A DNA stretch of 64,000 nt from Costus lasius (taxonomy: Eukaryota; Streptophyta; Magnoliopsida; Zingiberales; Costaceae). The DNA lies in assembly GCA_027563935.2 (NCBI GenBank), contig CM050454.1, positions 24,859,501-24,923,500 on the forward strand. The letters run 5' to 3'. This document shows, piece by piece, positions 33,603 through 45,789 of the stretch. The position numbers were made by a program, and so were the translations under genes. Position 1 is the stretch's first letter, and each line of letters opens with the position of its first letter. A model generated the notes under the pieces. That model searched no databases. It had not been told where the DNA came from and was given only the letters and a program-made list of their open reading frames with translations.

Positions 33603-35250
33603 CTCCTCCATGATGCACACAAACACTACAAGATATTTATAACAACACAATTCCTTTAGCCAACAATATTCAAGTTAGTACTAAACATACACTACCACAA
33701 GCATTATTAGCTTCCTTACCGCCAAGTGAACCAACTTATTTTACTCAAACCTCTAAAAATCTTGCATGCTCTAAATTCGATGCTCTCCTTCATAATGGTA
33801 TTTGGACACTTTTTCCTCAGACTCCTTCCATGAATACTATCGGTTGCAAATGGGTATTCAAAATCAAGTATAAGGCTGATGGTACAAGTGAATGACATAA
33901 AGCACGCCTTGTAGCTAAAGGTTTTCGTCAATAACAAGGTATTGATTTCACTAAAACATTTAGCCCTGTCGTCAAAATCACCATTGTTCGCCTTCTACTA
34001 TCTATTATGGTTTGCTCTAATTGGCCCATTCGTCAACTTGATGTGTCTAATGTCTTTCTACATAGTCAATTATAAGAGACAGTATATATGGAACAACCAC
34101 CTAGCTTTCATCACCCACAATTTCTAAATCATGTATGTCATCTCAAAAAGACTCTTTATGGATTATGAGAGGCTCCCCATGCATGGTTTCATCATTTAAG
34201 CGATTGGTTACAAATACAAGGCTTTATCTGCTCTAAAACTAGTACTTCCCTTTCTTATTATCGTACCTCTGGCATCGTGGTCTATGTTCTAGTATATGTG
34301 GATGATATATTGGTCACTAGTACCAACTCCTTACACATTGATAGCTTAATTAAATCTCTTGGCAAGGAGTTTGCAATTAGAGATTTGGAGACTGTCAAAT
34401 TTTTCTTGGGCATTGAACTATCACAAGACTCTAATGGATGTCAATTATCCAAAAGTAAATGCATTACAAGGATTCTTCAATGTGCCAAAATGGATGGTGC
34501 TCGACAAGCTTCAACACCAATGGCCACTTCTCTTTCCTCGCCATCTTCTGCACCACTAAAGGATCCAAATCTATATCGAAGTATAGTGGGAGTATTACAA
34601 TATGCTACTATCACATGACTTGATATCACCTTTGTAGTGAATCATGTATGCCAGTTCATGCATTTACCGACTAATCAGCATTGGGAAATGGTTAAATGTA
34701 TAATATGATATTTAAAAGACACTATTCTTTATTGTCTTACTTTATATAGCAATTCTTCTTGGGATTTACATGTTTATAGTGATGCTGACTGGGCTGGCTC
34801 ACCTGAAGATCGACGATCCACTAGTGGTTTTGCAATTTTTCTTGGTACAAATCTCATCTCATGGAACTCAAAGAAACAAGAAATAATCTCTCAATCAAGT
34901 ACTGAAGCAGAGTATAAGGCAATAGCTAGTGCAATTGTAGAGGTTAATCGGATTCAGTCTTCTCTAACTAAACTCCAACTTGCCACCTCCCAAATTCCAA
35001 AACTTTGGTATAATAACATTAGAGCTACTTAGTTAGTAGCAAATCCTATTTTTCATGCTCGCACTAAACATGTGGAGATAGACTTTCATTTTGTGCGTGA
35101 ACGAGTAGCAATGCGACAACTTACAGTATCTTACATGTCTAAAAAGGATCAATTGGCAGATATCTTCACCAATCACTTTCACATGTAAAGTTTCAGAATT
35201 TAGAGTCCAAACTCAATGTCCAACCTACTACAATGAGTTTGCGAGGGAGT
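33603..35250 (+). pseudogene. Old Ty1/copia pol relic (RT and RNase H)
   Basis: The plus strand shows decayed copia RT and RNase [55 protein letters not shown] (34298-34324), [51 protein letters not shown] and [16 protein letters not shown]. Many in-frame stops (for example near 33894, 33931, 34073, 34166, 34616, 35030) show that it is dead. The longest open piece is 34277-34618. Gag and integrase are missing, because the gypsy LTR at 33602 cuts it. Confidence 0.9.
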
Positions 35251-35875
35251 ATTAATAGCAACAACACCAATAACATCAAGGATTGATATGTTGCCAAATT
35301 AAAAAGGATCAATTGGCAGATATCTTCACCAAATCAGTTTCACATGTAAAGTTTCAGAATTTAGTGTCCAAACTCAATGTCCAACCTACTACAATGAGTT
35401 TGCGAGGGAGTATTAATAGCAACAACACTAATAACAGCAAGGATTGATATGTTGCCAAATTAATCCTTGCCATTCATGTAATCCTTTCTATACATGATGA
35501 AATTTAAGATTGTATAGTGCTGAGATTTAGCCATAAACTAAGATGGCAATTTTTCTTGGTAAAAATCTCATCTCGTGGAACTCAAAGAAATAACAAACAA
35601 TGTCTCAATCAAATACTGAAGCAGAGTATAAGGCAATAGCTAATGCAACTGCAGAGGTTATTTGGATTCAGTCTCTTCTAACTGAATTCCAACTTGCCAC
35701 CTCCCAAATTCTAAAACTTTGGTGTCATAACATTGGAGCTACTTATTTAGTAGCAAATCCTGTTTTTCATGCTCTACTAAACATGTGGAGATAGACTTTT
35801 ATTTTGTGTGTGAACGAGTAGCAATGCGACAACTTACGATATTTTACATCTCTACAAAGGATCAATTGGTAGATA
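35250..35875 (+). repeat. Repeated 3' end of the copia relic
   Basis: The RNase H end, purine tract (gcgagggag) and LTR start (tattaatagcaacaaca) recur. LTR starts lie at 35250 and 35411, a repeated aaaggatcaattggcagatat lies near 35146 and 35304, and a further RNase H segment ([43 protein letters not shown]) lies at 35547-35875. Such patchwork is typical of template switching or unequal exchange. Confidence 0.8.
35871..35875. repeat. Target site duplication AGATA (left)
   Basis: AGATA precedes the LTR start TGTTAGAACC and is repeated at 44992-44996 after the other LTR. Within the surrounding relic, ...gatat joins directly to atcttcacca, confirming the insertion point. Confidence 0.95.
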
Positions 35876-37596
35876 TGTTAGAACCCCTTTCAAGAGGGGG
35901 GCGCAAACCTATTGAGAGTACCCCTTTCAAGAGGGGGGCGCAAACCTTAATAGGCGCATGTAAAACCTTTTCTTGCGGAATCTAGGTTCTCTATGATCGC
36001 ATGTATGTTTCAATGATCAACTTGCAAAGATTGGATAAGATCCATACCATGGCCATCGCTTGGATGGTGCGTTGGAAGAAGAGAGCAACTTTGATCTCCT
36101 CCAAAAGTTCACACACAAGATGAAGATCGCTTACTTCCTTGGCGTCCCTTGTGCTAGCAAGGCACCCAAGCTTCCTTGTCGAATGGAAGGGGATGATGAA
36201 GTCTATCTTGGCCGATCCTTCTTCTCATCAACTTACACCACGCAAGAGTGTGTGTTTCGTCAAGAGCAAAGGAGAGACGAGCGTTAGAGAAGTCTTGTGA
36301 TCGAACGTTGAGACGTTCATCACATTGGAAAAACCGAAATGCCAAAATTAGCAAGACTTCAATACATGCGTTATGCGTTCACATGAAGTGAACCAACCGC
36401 ATATCTCTTCTCTCATATGAACCAAGCGCTCACATATGAGCCGGTTCAATTTAGTTGGTCCAACGACCAAACCAAATCAGCCCAAGAATTGGTCCAGATC
36501 AAATTAAACCCTAAGGTTCAAGATCTGACCGTTCATCTTTTGATGCTACTGATCTCACCGATCTAGCATCAACTCTCTCGATCGAAGCTTACCGATCTTG
36601 AGCCCTAACCAATCAAACATGATCAGACCAGATCTCACTTACAATCAGAGATTAAATCCCTTTAAACTGAACCGAAACAATTCAGTCCACACGATCTGAC
36701 TTAAGTAAGCCATATCATCAAATTGTGCGACCCTGAGGGTTTCCTTTAAATGTCGGTAACGATAACTCACGTTATCACGATCAGTGAGGGGTATCTAGCA
36801 ACACATCACTGTCTCCCGATATAAAGGAAAGAGTCTTCCAAGACCACACCCAAACCACGGCACAAGTGTGAATCCACTTCACTAGGCATACATGTTTCCT
36901 TTGCCACTGGATGTTTTTATTGGACAAGCGTGTCAAGCCTGTGACTCCAATATGATGAGCATGATTAGATCAGATGAACATATTCACCTGGGTATGGCCA
37001 TACACTTTCTCAATCATCTCATTTAAGGGGGGGCCCCTTCAGAACATCTCACTCCAATTAAGGAGACGGCAATCCTATATCTATCACTAGTGTCCTAACC
37101 TGACTCATGATCATTATCCAAGATAGTCTATAACCATTATATTTCAAATGATATTGAACTACCTCAAAACAATGACAATCATCATTTAGAAACACAAGTG
37201 ATCTCAAGTCAGAGGACATGTGCCACTTGTTGCATAAGGATTATTCACATTGTGACAAGCAATTGAATATCCTAATAGGGTCTGTCCAGTACATCCAATG
37301 TACCTATGAGTCTACATCTTATTCCATGCTCGAAGCATCCTATAAGATTAGAACGCACATTAGTCTCAATCATATCAAGGCTGTCTCATGTTCACCAAGA
37401 TATCTCGACTAAGGACTTAACTGCATGTCAGCCTAGCTGAACAGCTTTGAGACATTATTCAGAAGTACACATATTGCAGCAGACAATGTAACAACCTGAA
37501 TAACAACCATTGCCTTTATAAACAAAAGAGTTTATATACATGATACTCATGGAATCCCAAGGCCTCAAACATTAGCCTTAAGGGCATACCCCAACA
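35876..37596 (-). mobile_element. 3' LTR of complete Angela-like copia element
   Basis: 1721 bp. On the minus strand it starts TGTTGGGGTATGCC and ends GGGGTTCTAACA. By eye it differs from the 5' LTR at about six positions (for example 35879, near 36232, 36328, 36526, 36547 and 37353). Near the inner (plus-strand left) end, a ~37-bp unit containing cccctttcaagaggggggcg is duplicated in tandem (35883-35947). ORFs in it are chance. Confidence 0.95.
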
Positions 37597-37607
37597 ATCT
37601 CCCACTT
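37597..37607 (-). other. Polypurine tract of complete copia element
   Basis: The minus strand reads AAGTGGGAGAT directly before the LTR start TGTTGGGG. This is the usual copia plus-strand primer position, 9 bases past the pol stop codon at 37617-37619. Confidence 0.85.
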
Positions 37608-37616
37608 GCACTTAAT

Positions 37617-40600
37617 CTAATGGTTGAGAAATCTCAAACCCATATTATTACAGTGCTTCTCATGCTTCTGCTGCGCCAGAGGCTTGGTAAGCGGGTCAGC
37701 CAGATTGTCGTCTGTATGAACCTTGCAGATTTTGATCTCGCCACGATCAATGATCTCCCGGATAAAGTGAAACCGTCTCTGTATGTGCTTGGACTTCTGG
37801 TGCGACCGTGGTTCCTTTGCTTGTGCGATTGCTCTAGTGTTATCACAGAAGATAACCAAAGGATCTGCACTCGAAGGAACGACACCAAGTTCCTTAATGA
37901 ACTTACGAATCCACACTGCCTCCTTGGATGCTTCCGAGGCTGCAACATACTCGGCTTCTGTTGTGGAATCAGCAACAGTTGACTGTTTGAAACTCTTCCA
38001 CACCACTGCTCCACCATTCAAGCTAAAAACATAGCCTGATTGCGATCGGAAATCATCCTGGTCCGACTGGAACGAAGCGTCAGTATATCCTTCTATACTG
38101 AGTTCTTCCTGACCACCATATATCAAGAACATATCTTTGGTCCTCCGCAGATATTTTAAAATGTTCTTGACCGCAATCCAGTGTGCCTGACCTGGATTAC
38201 TTTGGAATCGACTGGTCACGCTTAACCCGTAAGCGACGTCTGGGCGAGTGCACAACATCGCATACATAATGGACCCAATAGCCGAAGCATAAGGCGTATT
38301 GTCCATTTCATCTTTCTCAGTCTGTGTTTGTGGACACTGACCCTTCGAAAGATTCAGACCATGTCTGACTGGAAGATACCCTCTTTTAGAATTCTATAAA
38401 TGGAATCTCTCCAGGACTTTATCGATGTAAGTACTCTGGCACAGCCCGAAAAGCCTCTTAGATCTATCCCTGTAGATCTTCACACCTAATACATAGGCTG
38501 CTTCTCCTAAATCTTTCATCTGAAAACATTTTCCTAACCATGCTTTAACAGCATGCAGTTCAGGAATATCGTTTCCAATGATTAAGATATCATCGACGTA
38601 GAGGACTAGGAAAGTAATCACGCTCCCACTAAACCTCTTATATACACACGGGTCATCCTCGTTCTTGATGAAGCCAAACTCAGAGATTGATTCATCAAAA
38701 TGAATATTCCAGCTTCTAGATGCTTGTTTAAGTCCATAAATGGACTTCTTTAACTTGCATATTTTATGACGATCTGCTGGATTAGTGAAACCTTCAGGTT
38801 GTGTCATGTACACATCCTCATCCAGTTTTCCATTAAGGAAAGTAGTTTTCACATCCATCTGCCAGATCTCATAATCGTAATATGCTGCTATCGCGAAAAG
38901 AATCCGAATAGACTTGAACATGGCTACAGGAGAGAAAGTTTCATCATAATCTATCCCGTAGATTTGTTTGAAACCTTTCGCAACTAGCCTGCCTTTATAG
39001 GTAACCACGTTACCATCCATGTCAATCTTCTTCTTGAAGATCCATTTACAGCCTATAGGGATTACTCCCGGAGGCGGATCAACCAAATCCCAGACTTGGT
39101 TATCTGACATGGAGTCCATTTCGGCTCGCATAGCTTCAAGCCATCTAGCTGACTCCGGTCCACTGACCGCATCCGCATAAGTGAGGGGTTCATCATTGTC
39201 AATGATGTAGACTCCGTCATAGCGCTCAGGCTGTCGACGGATCCTTCCCGATCTACGCGGTTCCCGTGATATCTGAGCCTCAGGTTGTTCAATAACCTGT
39301 TCTACCGGCTCAGGCTCATCCAACTGTGCTTGACTACTTTGTCCTTCCTCTGGATTCTCATCCAGCTTTATTTCTCTCCCACTGGCCTCTTGCAGAAGAA
39401 ACTCCTTCTCAAGAAATATGGCCGTTCGAGCAACAAATACCTTGTTCTCTTTGGGATCGTAGAAATAATAACCCTTAGTTTCCTTAGGGTAACCGACAAA
39501 GATGCATTTGTCAGATCTGCTCTCCAGTTTCCCAGAGGCGAGCTTTTTGACATAAGCCTCGCAACCCCAGATCTTAATAAATGTCAAGCTAGGCTGTTTC
39601 CCATACCATAATTCATATGGAGTCTTTGAAACGGCCTTGGATGGCACTCGGTTTAGTACCTTTGCAGCTGTTTCCAGTGAAAATCCCCAAAAGGAGTAAG
39701 GAAGAGTAGCCTGACTCATCATAGAACGAACCATATCAAGTAACGTTCTATTTCTCCTCTCGGACACACCATTCCATTGCGGTGTTCCTGGCGGAGTGAG
39801 CTGTGAGATAATCCCACACTCCTTTTGATAGTCAGTAAACGCATGACTCAGGTATTCTCCACCTCGATCAGAACGAAGTGCCTTGATATTTCGGCCTAGC
39901 TGATTCTGTACTTCATTCTTGAACTCTTTGAACTTGTCAAAAGATTCACTCTTATGTCTCATAAGATAGACATACCCATATCTACTGAAATCATCAGTAA
40001 AGGTAATGAAGTACTGATAGCCACCTCTGGCATGTTTACTAAATGGCCCACACACATCACTGTGTATAAGGTCAAGTAAACCTGAAGCCCTTTGACCTTT
40101 GTTAGGAAAAGGAGCCTTCGTCATTTTACCCATTAAACAAGCTTTGCATGTATCAATCTCCTCACAGGAGAATGATCCCAGCAGTCCATGATCATGCAAC
40201 CGCTTAATGCGCTTCTTGTTAATATGGCCTAAACGACTATGCCATAACAAGGTGCTGTCATCAGCATACTTGGCTTTCTTATTATCAATATTTTGTATAG
40301 AATATTCCATGTCCAACATGAATAACCCATTGTTAATTGAACCAGTAGCATAAACAATATTATCAAGAGTAAGATAACACTTTGAAATCTTGCATTCAAA
40401 GGAAAACCCTTTCCTGACAAGAGCAGGAATAGAGATAATATTTTTGGTAATACTGGGTACAAAATAACAATTGTTTAATTCTAATACAATGCCAGATGGT
40501 AATGAGATGTAATAATCCCCTACAGCAACAGCAGCAACCCGTGCCCCGTTTCCAACGCGTAGGTCCACCTCATACTGTCCCACCTGTCTTCTTCTCTTGA

Positions 40601-41501
40601 GTTCCTGTACATTTGAACAAATGTGAACTCCACATGCAGTGTCCAACACCCATGAAATAGAAGAAGATGAAACCATGACTTCCGTCACGTATATACCTGA
40701 GCCAGAAGGAATGCTTCCCCTCTTATCTCCTTGGAGCGCTTTACAGTCCTTTTTCTAGTGACCCAGCTGGCCACAGTGGAAACACCTGTTGTCCTTTGAC
40801 CGCTTAACCTTCTGTTTCAGAGCCTTACTGTAGTTCTTGACAGGGGCTTTGCCCTTCTTCCCCTTCTTCTTGTTCCTGGAAGGAACCATTAAGACAGAGG
40901 TTGAAGGCTTTCCCTTCAGAGTCTCCTCAGTAGTCAAGGGCATATTCAGCAGCTCTGCCGGAGTACAATCGATTTTGTTCATATTAAAGTTAATAATGAA
41001 CGCATCGAAAGAGGGCGGGAGAGACTGCAGAATAATGTCTACAGCAAGCTCCTGGTTGACGGTATGCCCCAGTTTCTCCAGAGCCTCCTTGTGCCCAATC
41101 ATCTTGAGCACGTGAGCTCCCACTGGGCTCCCTTCAGCCAGTTTGCTCTGAAAGAAAAGCTTGGTCAGATTATAGCGTTCAGTCCTCGCCTGTGCAGCAT
41201 ACAGCATCTTGAGGTTCGCTATAATCTCTATAGCCGACATATCCTCATGCTGACGCTGCAGCGGTGGCGTCATAGACGCTAGCATCAGGCAAGCGACATC
41301 AATGCTATCATTGACGTGCTTTTCATAGGCATCACGAACCGCCCTTGCGGCGTTCGCATCGGGTTGAGGCGGTATAGCCGTCTCGAGGACATACAGTTTC
41401 CTCTCTGCCTTAAGAACGATCTTAAGGTGTCCGAACCAGTCTGAGAAGTTTGGCCCAGCAAACTTCTCCCTTTCCAGTAGGGATCGCACATTGAAGCTCA
41501 T
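37617..41501 (-). CDS. Gag-pol polyprotein of Angela/BARE-like copia, two TAG stops
   Basis: One frame of 1295 codons from Met at 41501, broken only by TAG at codon 249 (40755-40757) and codon 1036 (38394-38396). Gag (UBN2-type, LYVLETAIPPQP) covers about codons 1-248 and ends in a zinc knuckle, CFHCGQLGH-stop-KKDC, so the first stop is inside the knuckle. Protease follows with VLDTACGVHIC near codon 287. Integrase has HSRLGHINKKR..CKAC, D in IHSDVCGP, D in LRSDRGGEY and E in WNGVSERRNRTLLD. RT has YVDD near codon 968. RNase H (after the second stop) has TEAEYVAAS. The encoded enzymes process, copy and integrate the element. The domain order (integrase before RT) proves Ty1/copia. Plus-strand ORFs over it are shadows. 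Confidence 0.92.
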
Positions 41502-43256
41502 GGTGTTCGTTGCTGCAGGAATCTACAACAATGCAAGAACAGCAAGGTCAGTATCAATGTTTAGAATCAATTCAGGACTTAAGAAATGATTCTTTTCTCA
41601 CTATTTTATCTGACTGAAAAATCCATTAAAACAGTCCGAAAGAGTAACACTCTTTTAGTGAGATGGGATCCAGATTTCATACTTGGTCTCCGCGTCCCGC
41701 TCAGGCGAGATAAGATGCACAGAGAATACAAGCACTAATTTCTGGTAGGCAGTCCCTGCCAATCGCCAACCCGTGCGATTCCCCTTCATCTGGGCAATCC
41801 AGCCGACTGTGCCAACTGAGTTGGTACAACACAGTCTCTGACCCCGCAGATGGCTGCCTCCATGTGCTACCATATGCGCCACATATGTAGCCTACATGGT
41901 CAAGCTGACCCGACCTACTCCCTGGACCACCACGTGCTATGCTGAGCAACGAGAAGCGATAAATCCCTTCTCTGTAACACGCAGGTGAAATCCCGCACCG
42001 TCTGAAGATAGATGGACGTGCCCACTGAGTGGGTACAACACGGCTCCAACGATAGTCAGAACAGTGAGGTTTCGCGTCAGAAGGCTTACGAGCTTGATAT
42101 TTATGCGTTGGATTTTAACGGTCTTTTATCTTCTTACTATCAGGCAAATCCTATGGCTATAGCAGAAGATAAACTCATGCAATTCTAATTATAAAAGCAA
42201 TAAATAGAAAGCATGCTGATCTTATGTGGTAAAAGCCCATGAACCCTAAGTAAGACCTTAAGTTATCTTAAGTCTTCACTTACTTCTTGGGTCTTTTGCA
42301 TCTCATCTGGTCCAACCCAGGGCCCTAGCGCTCAATGCAGCTCAGGTGCGCCCACCAGATGAATGCGCCTCTGCAATGTGTGCTTTTGAGCTCTTGTCTA
42401 ATCAAAATACATTTTGATCTATCTAGACAAGCTTGACTCGCAGGTCAATTATACAATAAATTAATTAAAAATGTGATTCGCAGATCACAAAACAAATTAA
42501 TTTACAAGTTTAATTCCAGGCTCGCAGGCCCCAGCACAGCACACATTAAATTGGGCATCCCACATAAGATAAAATAAACAAGCATCATGGCATCATTCAA
42601 TCAACATGTGATCCATTACAAAGAAAATAAAATTTTGAAAAACCCATTGGCATCAATTTTAATTTTCTTATGTGCCCTACAACCTTACAACGGTCCATTG
42701 ATAGGGATCCACTCATCAATCTAGTTAGATCCATGCCCTTGCATGCACCAAGTCTTAACTGACTCGAGTTGACCTAATGGTCAACCATGCATGCGCCAAG
42801 GGCTGAACAACCAACATGAGTTCTGGCAAACGGGTGTGACCCCGGGCCTAACTCATGTGTGTTCACTGGTTGTCTCAACCAGACCTCGCTACACGCCTGT
42901 GATGCAATCGACCTATAGCCACCTCGTGCTTGCGCACAGGTGCCATCTGGTCGATCCATCTAGGCTGTCAGATGGTCTGATCAGACTATTGGATCTAACC
43001 TAGAGGGTGACTTCAACCCCATCAACCCGTCTAAGGGTTTATAGTAGGCGCTTAGATCTAATATGGGGCGCGCAAGTGATCAAGTTTTATAAGAAAAACA
43101 ACAACAGCCAACATGCGCCATCATCCACAACATATGCGCAAAGGAGTAAAACATACATCATGTATATTCACTACTAAACATGTAGATGCGCAAGATTAGA
43201 TCTACTTATCAAACAAGGATCACAAAGCAGCAATCAAAGGAACATACATAGAACCG
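41502..43256 (-). other. Untranslated leader of complete copia element
   Basis: About 1.75 kb between the primer site and the gag start, as in Angela/BARE elements, which have long leaders. Small ORFs in it show no recognisable content. It likely holds packaging and dimerisation signals, which cannot be located by eye. The 41985-43256 part is shared with the remnant at 26940-28310. Confidence 0.7.
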
Positions 43257-43268
43257 GCTCTGATACCA
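43257..43268 (-). other. Primer-binding site (initiator tRNA-Met), complete copia
   Basis: The minus strand reads TGGTATCAGAGC, two bases inside the 5' LTR. It is the standard copia primer site, complementary to initiator tRNA-Met. Confidence 0.95.
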
Positions 43269-43270
43269 AT

Positions 43271-44991
43271 TGTGAGAACCCCTTTCAAGAGGGGGGCGCA
43301 AACCTATTGAGAGTACCCCTTTCAAGAGGGGGGCGCAAACCTTAATAGGCGCATGTAAAACCTTTTCTTGCGGAATCTAGGTTCTCTATGATCGCATGTA
43401 TGTTTCAATGATCAACTTGCAAAGATTGGATAAGATCCATACCATGGCCATCGCTTGGATGGTGCGTTGGAAGAAGAGAGCAACTTTGATCTCCTCCAAA
43501 AGTTCACACACAAGATGAAGATCGCTTACTTCCTTGGCGTCCCTTGTGCTAGCAAGGCACCCAAGCTTCCTTGTCGAATGGAAGGGGATGATGAAGTCTA
43601 TCTTGGCCGATCCTTCTTCTCGTCAACTTACACCACGCAAGAGTGTGTGTTTCGTCAAGAGCAAAGGAGAGACGAGCGTTAGAGAAGTCTTGTGATCGAA
43701 CGTTGAGACGTTCATCACATTGGAAAAATCGAAATGCCAAAATTAGCAAGACTTCAATACATGCGTTATGCGTTCACATGAAGTGAACCAACCGCATATC
43801 TCTTCTCTCATATGAACCAAGCGCTCACATATGAGCCGGTTCAATTTAGTTGGTCCAACGACCAAACCAAATCAGCCCAAGAATTGGTCCAGATCAAATT
43901 AAACCCTAAGGTTCAAGATCTGACCATTCATCTTTTGATGCTACTAATCTCACCGATCTAGCATCAACTCTCTCGATCGAAGCTTACCGATCTTGAGCCC
44001 TAACCAATCAAACATGATCAGACCAGATCTCACTTACAATCAGAGATTAAATCCCTTTAAACTGAACCGAAACAATTCAGTCCACACGATCTGACTTAAG
44101 TAAGCCATATCATCAAATTGTGCGACCCTGAGGGTTTCCTTTAAATGTCGGTAACGATAACTCACGTTATCACGATCAGTGAGGGGTATCTAGCAACACA
44201 TCACTGTCTCCCGATATAAAGGAAAGAGTCTTCCAAGACCACACCCAAACCACGGCACAAGTGTGAATCCACTTCACTAGGCATACATGTTTCCTTTGCC
44301 ACTGGATGTTTTTATTGGACAAGCGTGTCAAGCCTGTGACTCCAATATGATGAGCATGATTAGATCAGATGAACATATTCACCTGGGTATGGCCATACAC
44401 TTTCTCAATCATCTCATTTAAGGGGGGGCCCCTTCAGAACATCTCACTCCAATTAAGGAGACGGCAATCCTATATCTATCACTAGTGTCCTAACCTGACT
44501 CATGATCATTATCCAAGATAGTCTATAACCATTATATTTCAAATGATATTGAACTACCTCAAAACAATGACAATCATCATTTAGAAACACAAGTGATCTC
44601 AAGTCAGAGGACATGTGCCACTTGTTGCATAAGGATTATTCACATTGTGACAAGCAATTGAATATCCTAATAGGGTCTGTCCAGTACATCCAATGTACCT
44701 ATGAGTCTACATCTTATTCCATGCTCGAAGCATCCTATAAGATTAGAACACACATTAGTCTCAATCATATCAAGGCTGTCTCATGTTCACCAAGATATCT
44801 CGACTAAGGACTTAACTGCATGTCAGCCTAGCTGAACAGCTTTGAGACATTATTCAGAAGTACACATATTGCAGCAGACAATGTAACAACCTGAATAACA
44901 ACCATTGCCTTTATAAACAAAAGAGTTTATATACATGATACTCATGGAATCCCAAGGCCTCAAACATTAGCCTTAAGGGCATACCCCAACA
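43271..44991 (-). mobile_element. 5' LTR of complete Angela-like copia element
   Basis: 1721 bp, same length as the 3' LTR and about 99.6% identical by eye. It drives transcription leftward through gag-pol. It ends CCCCAACA at 44991, followed by the AGATA target copy (44992-44996). Confidence 0.95.
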
Positions 44992-45082
44992 AGATATCTT
45001 CACCAAATCACTTTCACGTATTATGTTTCAAAATTTGGTGTCCAAACTCAATGTCCCCTACTACAATGAGTTTGCGAGGGAG
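44992..45082 (+). pseudogene. Continuation of the old copia relic, end of pol
   Basis: atcttcaccaaatcactttcacg continues the relic interrupted at 35875. It runs to the purine tract gcgagggag before the small LTR. Confidence 0.75.
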
Positions 45083-45345
45083 TATTAATAGCAACAACAC
45101 CAATAAGAACAAGGATTGATATGCTGCCAAATCAATTATTGTCATTCATGTAATCCTTTCTCATGATGAAATCTAAGATTGTATAGCGATGAGATTCAGC
45201 CATAAACTAAGATGACACTTGGTAGAATGTATCTATATATGTTATAATCTTCATACATAATGTAATTGAAGAAGTCAATTATTTTTCCATCTCTTCTCCA
45301 CCTCTCTATTCCTTTGTCTATTCTCTAGTATTATCAGGTTTTACA
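45083..45345 (+). mobile_element. Short LTR of the old copia relic
   Basis: About 263 bp, from tattaatagcaacaaca (degenerate TG) to ggttttaca, directly followed by TGGTATCAGAGC. Partial copies of its start occur at 35250 and 35411. Because a primer site follows it, it is a 5' LTR or a tandem LTR of recombined relics. Confidence 0.75.
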
Positions 45346-45357
45346 TGGTATCAGAGC
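45346..45357 (+). other. Primer-binding site of the old copia relic
   Basis: TGGTATCAGAGC immediately after the LTR end ACA. The downstream 45358-45789 shows no readable gag. Confidence 0.85.
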
Positions 45358-45789
45358 GATGATCCTTCTCACAGTCACTTAATCATATGTGTGTTGCTGT
45401 CTCTCTACTTCAAGTGAAAATTGTGTGCCACCAAGATTAATCAACCTCATGAGTTGGAATTTATTACTGAATCCAGCCTAGGTCAATTTTGATCGATCAA
45501 CATGGGCTCCAATAATTCCATTTGATTTTATTAATAAAATCAAAACCTTAACTATCACTCTCAATTGATTTAATCAAGGCCTAGGATTAATTTAGGATGA
45601 ATTCTCTTACTCAAGTCCATACAGATCAAGAGTGTGCTAATATAATCCACTCGATTTATAAAGGACTTCAGGTTAAGCTGCATTAGATATACTCATAGTC
45701 AGGATAGAGTCATAAAATACTAGTCCAATTAGTCAATTTCCTTGATATAGGGGTGGTTGATTATGATCACCAGGCTGCACACCTACTAT
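45358..45789. other. Unassigned sequence, no gene seen
   Basis: It possibly begins as decayed copia leader. No ORF with recognisable content. It ends with tgcacacctactat, which also occurs at 46902-46915. Confidence 0.5.

Noticed and set aside
40640..40650. Copia protease reads DTA (VLDTACG) where aspartic proteases usually have DTG or DSG.
   Set aside because: Some copia lineages may carry this variant and I cannot check it, so it is not counted as an inactivating lesion.
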